A stretch of DNA of 64,000 nt, taken from NCBI GenBank assembly GCA_004297005.1, contig SCVA01000029.1, positions 1-64,000 of the forward strand, written 5' to 3'. This document shows, in pieces, positions 59,432 through 64,000 of this stretch (positions are counted from its first letter, which is position 1; the number at the start of each line of letters is the position of its first letter). Below the pieces are notes generated by a model. The model saw only the letters and a list, made by a program, of their open reading frames with translations, had not been told where the DNA came from and did no database searches. The DNA is from Nevskiaceae bacterium. GTDB lineage: Bacteria; Pseudomonadota; Gammaproteobacteria; Nevskiales; Nevskiaceae. Made by a program: the position numbers and the translations under genes.

Positions 59432-60406
59432 TTAGAAGAAGTGGCGGCGCTTGAACCAGAGCAGCAGGCCGCCACCGACCAGCACCAGCACCGCCAGCAC
59501 CGCGTAGTAGCCGTAGTGCCAGGTCAGCTCGGGCATGTACTGGAAGTTCATGCCGTAGATGCCAGTGATCAGCGTTAGCGGGAAGAAGATTGCCGACAGC
59601 ACGGTCAGCGTCTGCACGATCTTGTTGGTGCGGTGGGCGACGCTGGAGAAATGCAGTTGCATGGTGACCTCGATGTCCTTCTGGATCGAGTCGGCATGGC
59701 GCTGCAGGCGTTGCAGGTGCTCGCGCAGGTCGTTGAGGCGCACCCGCTGGGCGTCGGTCAGCTCCACCCGCATCTCCCGCGCCCAGGTGTCGAGGGTGGT
59801 GCGGTTCTGCTCGCAGAGCAGTTCCAGGGAATGCGCCTGCTTGCGCTGCGACAACAGCTCGTGCCAGTCCTCGAAAGGGTTCTTCGGATCCAGCAGCATG
59901 TCCTGCAGGTGCTCCAGGCGAGCTTCCAGCTCATTTACCACCGGCAGCGAGCGATCGACCATGGTGTCGAGCAGCACGTGCACCAGGCCGAACGGTGTCG
60001 AGGGGAAGCGCAGCTTGGTCTCGCAGAATTTGCGCTTGACCAGATCGAAGGAAGCACTGTCTTCCGCGTGCACGCTGACCAGCAGGCGATCGAACAGGAA
60101 GAAGGCGGCGGACTTGGTGACGATCAGATCCTGATGGTTCTCGCAATCCTCCGGAACCAGCCCCTGGAAGATCAGCATGTCGTAGTCCTCGGTGCCCTCG
60201 AACACCGAGGGATGATCGCCGTTGTAGCTGTCGGCGATGTGGTCCTCGTGCACCTTGAAACCGGCCAGTTGCTCGACCCGTCTCGGCCAGCTCTGCGCCT
60301 CGTGGCGGGTGAAGTCCAGCCAGACGAAGCCTTCATCGGGCAGCGCTTCGACGCTGTCGAGGCGCTGGGGCACCTCACCTTGGCGGGAGAACAGGAAGGT
60401 TTGCAT
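59432..60406 (-). CDS. corA: CorA family Mg2+ (or Co2+/Zn2+) transporter
   Basis: 324 residues. A cytosolic funnel domain (~1-255) with long charged helices is followed by two C-terminal membrane spans. The signature GMN is at 285-287 (IYGMNF), and the tail ends WFKRRHFF, a basic ring typical of the family. The lineage is closer to ZntB/CorA-like proteins than to E. coli CorA. Ion selectivity cannot be told from sequence. Its 3' end meets the repeat array; a terminator of mdh lies upstream. Confidence 0.92.
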   Translation of the reverse strand: MQTFLFSRQGEVPQRLDSVEALPDEGFVWLDFTRHEAQSWPRRVEQLAGFKVHEDHIADSYNGDHPSVFEGTEDYDMLIFQGLVPEDCENHQDLIVTKSAAFFLFDRLLVSVHAEDSASFDLVKRKFCETKLRFPSTPFGLVHVLLDTMVDRSLPVVNELEARLEHLQDMLLDPKNPFEDWHELLSQRKQAHSLELLCEQNRTTLDTWAREMRVELTDAQRVRLNDLREHLQRLQRHADSIQKDIEVTMQLHFSSVAHRTNKIVQTLTVLSAIFFPLTLITGIYGMNFQYMPELTWHYGYYAVLAVLVLVGGGLLLWFKRRHFF

Positions 60407-60422
60407 CGCCCATTCTGCAACG

Positions 60423-60453
60423 AAAAAAGGCGCGGCTGGAGGGCCGCGCCTTT
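60423..60453 (-). terminator. Rho-independent terminator of mdh
   Basis: AAGGCGCGGC and GCCGCGCCTT (60427-60436, 60443-60452) form a strong stem with a six-base loop. On the minus strand it runs into a T6 tract (to 60423). It is 20 bases after the mdh stop. Confidence 0.9.
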
Positions 60454-60472
60454 CGGACCACGCCGAAGCGGA

Positions 60473-61459
60473 TCAGGCCTTCAGCAGGTCCTCGATGGCG
60501 GCGCGCTCTTCGCGCAGCTCGGTCTCGGTGGCCAGCATCTTGCCGCGGCTGAACTCGTTCACGTCCAGACCCTGGACGATCTCGTACTGGCCGTTTTTGC
60601 AGATGCAGGGGTAGCCGTAGACCACGCCCGGGGCGATGCCGTAGCTGCCGTCGGAGGGCACGCCCATCGACACCCACTTGCCGTTGCTGCCCAGCGCCCA
60701 GTCGCGCATGTGGTCGATGGCGGCGGAGGCGGCGGAAGCGGCGGACGACAGGCCGCGCGCCTTGATGATGGCGGCGCCGCGCTGCTGCACGGTGGGGATG
60801 AACTCGTTGGCGTACCAGGCCTGGTCGATCAGCGACAGCGCCGGCTTGCCGCCGACGGTGGTGTTGTGCAGGTCGGGGTACTGGGTAGAGCTGTGGTTGC
60901 CCCAGATGATGACCTTTTCGATGTCGTTGCCGTGCACGCCGGTCTTGCCGGAAAGCAGGCTGATCGCGCGGTTGTGGTCCAGGCGCACCATGGCGTGGAA
61001 CTGCTTGGGGTCCAGACCCTTGGCGGCGGTGGCGGCGATCAGGGCGTTGGTGTTGGCCGGGTTACCGACCACCAGCACGCGCACATCCTTGCTGGCGTTG
61101 GCGGCGATGGCCTTGCCCTGGGGACCAAAGATGCCGCCGTTGGCGGTCAGCAGGTCCTTGCGCTCCATGCCGGGGCCGCGCGGACGGGCGCCGACCAGGA
61201 AGGCGTAGTCGGTGCCGCTGAAGGCCTCGTTCATGTCACCGGTGGCGGTGATGCCGCTGACCAGCGGGAAGGCGCAGTCCTCGACCTCCATCACCGTGCC
61301 CTTGAGCTTCTCCAGAACCTCCGGCACCGGCACTTCCAGCAACTGCAGGTGCACCGGCTGATCGGGGCCGAACAGCGAGCCGGAGGCAATGCGGAAGATG
61401 AGCGAGTAGGCGATCTGGCCGGCGGCGCCGGTGACGGCGACCTTGACGGGCTTTTTCAT
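60473..61459 (-). CDS. mdh: Malate dehydrogenase
   Basis: 328 residues from ATG 61459, with GGGAG upstream; the frame runs to 61507. It oxidises malate to oxaloacetate with NAD in the TCA cycle. NAD motif GAAGQIA is at 11-17. The substrate arginines in [13 protein letters not shown] and VRLDHNRA, and the catalytic His in [11 protein letters not shown], are present. The length and sequence are of the type 2 (cytosolic-eukaryote-like) group also found in xanthomonads, not the 312-residue E. coli type. A TAAAAT at 61506-61511 could be the -10 box. Confidence 0.96.
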   Translation of the reverse strand: MKKPVKVAVTGAAGQIAYSLIFRIASGSLFGPDQPVHLQLLEVPVPEVLEKLKGTVMEVEDCAFPLVSGITATGDMNEAFSGTDYAFLVGARPRGPGMERKDLLTANGGIFGPQGKAIAANASKDVRVLVVGNPANTNALIAATAAKGLDPKQFHAMVRLDHNRAISLLSGKTGVHGNDIEKVIIWGNHSSTQYPDLHNTTVGGKPALSLIDQAWYANEFIPTVQQRGAAIIKARGLSSAASAASAAIDHMRDWALGSNGKWVSMGVPSDGSYGIAPGVVYGYPCICKNGQYEIVQGLDVNEFSRGKMLATETELREERAAIEDLLKA

Positions 61460-61564
61460 GAAAGCTCCCATGGGGGTTGGACGAGTGCTGCGCGAAAGGG
61501 CGCACATTTTAGCCAGATCGGCGCGGCGCGGCCGGGCCGCCGCTACGACCTTGGGATGAGCCCC

Positions 61565-64000
61565 TCAACCAAGTACCGCGCGCGGCGGCGTTTGCAGCAC
61601 CCGCCGCATCGACAGCCAGCCCAGCGCCGTCACCAGCGCGGTGCCGGCCAGCGCCCCCAGCAGCCAGAGCAAAGGCCTGGGGCCGTAGGGGATGTCGAAC
61701 ACGCCCGCCGCCAGGCCCCAGGCCACGCCCTGGGCGGCCGCGGCCGCCACCAGGCCGGCCAGCAGGCCGAGCAGGGCGTATTCGGCCAGCAGGCCGGCGA
61801 GCAGGGTCGAGGAGCGCGCACCTAGCGCGCGCAACAGGGCGGTTTCGCGCGCCCGCTCGCCGCGGGTGCCGTCGATCGCCGCCAGCAGCACCAGCAGACC
61901 GGCGAGCAACGCGAACAGGAAGACGAATTCCACCGCCCGCACCACCCGGTCGACGATGCCGCGCACCTGCTGGATTGCCGCCTCCAGGTCGAGTGCAGTG
62001 ACATTGGGGAACGTCCGCACCAGCTCGGAGAGCACCGCGCGCTGCTGCGGCTCCAGGCGGAAGCTGGTCAGCCACTGGCGCGGCGCCGCCTCGAGCGTGC
62101 CGGGCGGGGTGACCAGGAAGAAGTTCGGCTTGAAGCTGTCCCAACTGACCTTGCGGGTGTTTTTTACCGTCAGCGTGTAGATCTGGCCGGCGATGTCGAG
62201 CCCGAGGGTATCGCCGAGCTTGAGCTTGAGCCGCTTCACCGCGTAGTCGTCGGCCGACAGCCAGGGCTGGCCCTGCGCGGAGGCGTCCCACCACTCGCCG
62301 CTGAGCAGCTCGTTGTCGGCCCCGAAGTGATCGGTCCAGCTCAGATTGAACTCGCGGTTGATCCAGCGCCGGGTCTCGGGGTCGTCGAAGGACTCCTCGC
62401 TGACCGGCTGGCCGTTGAGCGCCACCAGCCGGCCGCGCGCCATCGGCCACAGCACCAGCTCGCCGAAACCGCGTTCGCGGAAAAAGGTCTTGAGCGGCTC
62501 CACCTGCTCGCTCTGGATGTTGATCAGGAACTGGTTGGGGATGTCTGCCGGCAGCTTGTCGCGCCAGCTCTCCAGCAGGTCCTGGCGTACCACCGAGATC
62601 AGCAGCAGGGCCAGCAGCGCCAGGCCCAGGGCCACCACCTGCCCCACCGTCGCCGCCTGCCGGCGCGCGACGTTGGCCAGGCCAAAACGCCAGGCCGAGC
62701 CACCGCGCCGACGCAACGGCGCCAGCGCCCGCACCATCAGCCAGGCCAGCAGCGCCAGCGCCCCGCAGGCCAGCGCGGCACCGACCAGGACGATGCCGGC
62801 CAGATCCGGCGCGCCGGTCTGCCAGAGCAGCAGGCCGACCACCGCCAGCAGCGCCAGCACCGGCACCCAGCGACTGGGCCCGGCGCTCAGCTCGCGCGCC
62901 AGCACCCGCAAGGGCGGCGTGCGCACCGCCGCCAGCACCGGCGGCAGCGCGAAGCCGAGCAGCATCACCAGTCCCAGTACATAGGCGGACAGCAGCGGCG
63001 CCAGCGGTGGTGCCGGCAGCTCCACCTTCATCGCCTCGCTGAGCAGGGCGCCGATCACCGCCTGCCCGAGCAGTGCCACCAGGGCACCGACCAGCCCGGC
63101 GACCAGGCCCAGCAGCAGCAATTGCAGACTCAGGCTCTGCAACAGGAAGCGGCGCCGCGCGCCCAGGGTCTTGAGCAGCGCCACCTCGTCGCGCAGCGAA
63201 GCGCCGTGGCCGCGGGCGGTCAGCGCCACCGCTGCCGCCGCCAGCAACGCGGCGGCGAGGCCGGCGATGTCGAGGAAGAGGCCGGCGCGATCCAGCGCCG
63301 AGCTGAGCTCGCGCCGGGCATCGCGCGGGGTCTCGAATTTCTGCGTCGGCGCCAATTGGATCTGCTGGGCGGCGGCGATCTGCTCGGCGCTGCCGGCCAG
63401 CAGCAGGTTGTAGCTGGCGCGGCTGCCGAGGGTGAGCAGGCCGGATTCGGGAAGATCGTCGGCATTGATCATCAGCCGCGGGGCGAGATCGGAGAAGCCA
63501 CCGCCGCGATCCGGCTCGAAGGCGATCAGCGCACTGGCCTTGAGTTGCAGCCGCCCGAGTTGCAGCGACGCGCCCGGATCGATGCCCAGCTCCTGCAACA
63601 CCCGCAGATCCACCCAGGCCTCCCCGCGCAGCGGCACACCAGGCGCCGCCTGCGGAGTGCCGAAGGGCTCGCGGGCGATGCGCAACTCGCCACGCAGCGG
63701 ATAACCGGCTTCGACCGCCTTCACCGACACCAGGCTGGTGTAGTCACCCGCCACCGCGACGCTGGGGAACACGGTGACCGCCGCCGTGCGCAAGCCCAGG
63801 GCTTCGAGCTGCGCGCGCAAGGCCGCCGGCAGCGGGTCGCGGCTGCCGAGCAGGGCATCGGCACCCAGGGCCTCGCCGCTCTGACGCTCCAGCGCCAGCC
63901 GCACCCGCTCGGTGAACAGGCCGACGCTGCCAACCGAGGCCACCGCCAGGGCAATGGCGAAGCCGAGAATCAGCAAGCGGCCGGAACGCCAGCCGCGCGC
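61565..64000 (-). CDS. ABC transporter permease of the YbbP/FtsX family, 5' end outside the window
   Basis: At least 812 residues; the frame is open to the right edge and the start is missing. The visible N-terminus includes a membrane span (LLILGFAIALAVASVGSVGLF) preceded by RGWRSGR, as in YbbP-like permeases. Two FtsX domains each contribute several spans, around residues 240-420 and 690-800. They are separated by large periplasmic MacB-like domains. YbbP works with the ATPase YbbA, possibly with esterase TesA, in export or lipid-related transport of unknown substrate. The ATPase gene would be expected upstream, to the right. Confidence 0.9.
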   Translation of the reverse strand, partial: ARGWRSGRLLILGFAIALAVASVGSVGLFTERVRLALERQSGEALGADALLGSRDPLPAALRAQLEALGLRTAAVTVFPSVAVAGDYTSLVSVKAVEAGYPLRGELRIAREPFGTPQAAPGVPLRGEAWVDLRVLQELGIDPGASLQLGRLQLKASALIAFEPDRGGGFSDLAPRLMINADDLPESGLLTLGSRASYNLLLAGSAEQIAAAQQIQLAPTQKFETPRDARRELSSALDRAGLFLDIAGLAAALLAAAAVALTARGHGASLRDEVALLKTLGARRRFLLQSLSLQLLLLGLVAGLVGALVALLGQAVIGALLSEAMKVELPAPPLAPLLSAYVLGLVMLLGFALPPVLAAVRTPPLRVLARELSAGPSRWVPVLALLAVVGLLLWQTGAPDLAGIVLVGAALACGALALLAWLMVRALAPLRRRGGSAWRFGLANVARRQAATVGQVVALGLALLALLLISVVRQDLLESWRDKLPADIPNQFLINIQSEQVEPLKTFFRERGFGELVLWPMARGRLVALNGQPVSEESFDDPETRRWINREFNLSWTDHFGADNELLSGEWWDASAQGQPWLSADDYAVKRLKLKLGDTLGLDIAGQIYTLTVKNTRKVSWDSFKPNFFLVTPPGTLEAAPRQWLTSFRLEPQQRAVLSELVRTFPNVTALDLEAAIQQVRGIVDRVVRAVEFVFLFALLAGLLVLLAAIDGTRGERARETALLRALGARSSTLLAGLLAEYALLGLLAGLVAAAAAQGVAWGLAAGVFDIPYGPRPLLWLLGALAGTALVTALGWLSMRRVLQTPPRAVLG

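Overview
The window is a gene-dense, GC-rich stretch of a bacterial chromosome. Gene content points to a gammaproteobacterium of the Xanthomonadales/Nevskiales (Lysobacterales-like) type. The pointers are pilMNOPQ upstream of aroK-aroB, a LysM protein-dprA-smg-topA-tsaC block divergent from def-fmt-rsmB, a topoisomerase I without zinc fingers, a 328-residue malate dehydrogenase, and a TonB receptor paired with a TPR-sulfotransferase. This placement is inferred from gene order and protein character only. I recognise no rRNA, tRNA, insertion sequence, prophage or CRISPR array. No gap between genes exceeds about 220 bases.

Layout. 1-6.4 kb: end of rdgB, hemW, a small cysteine-rich protein, an AraC regulator divergent from a monooxygenase-like gene, ribosomal protein L31 type B, malic enzyme and citrate synthase. 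6.4-16.9 kb (minus strand): hrpA, then ccdAB toxin-antitoxin, pyrF, hemE, an acyltransferase, mrcA (PBP1A) and an uncharacterised gene. 16.9-21.9 kb (minus): transaldolase, yceH and a large lipoprotein fusing a parallel beta-helix domain to a c-type cytochrome domain. 22-26 kb (plus): TonB receptor and TPR-sulfotransferase. 26-33 kb (minus): gltB-gltD and two small membrane proteins. 33-43.8 kb (minus): pilMNOPQ, a large Ig-like lipoprotein, aroK, aroB, dgt. 44-50.9 kb (minus): tsaC, hemF, an ACT-domain gene, oxyR, and a four-gene cyclopropane-fatty-acid-synthase-type lipid cluster. 50.9-56.3 kb (minus): LysM protein, dprA, smg, topA. 56.4-59.2 kb (plus): def, fmt, rsmB. 59.2-64 kb: a mosaic of inverted repeats, then (minus) a partial ABC permease, mdh and corA.

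Most of the window is housekeeping: TCA cycle and anaplerosis (gltA, mdh, maeB), nitrogen assimilation (gltBD), haem (hemE, hemF, hemW), shikimate (aroK, aroB), pyrimidine (pyrF), cell wall (mrcA), protein maturation and translation (def, fmt, rsmB, tsaC, rpmE2), DNA metabolism (topA, dprA, dgt), and type IV pilus assembly with its outer-membrane secretin. Many neighbours overlap by 1-4 bases, which indicates translational coupling.

The features most worth attention are: (i) the beta-helix/cytochrome fusion lipoprotein; (ii) twelve perfect copies of a heptamer ending four bases from the oxyR start codon; (iii) an ordered array of CTGTGAGG boxes and small hairpins, inverted about its centre, between rsmB and corA; (iv) a ccdAB module with a visible operator, three bases upstream of pyrF-hemE, whose toxin lacks the F-plasmid C-terminal Trp-Gly-Ile; (v) the TonB receptor/sulfotransferase pair; (vi) an Ig-like lipoprotein inserted between pilQ and aroK.
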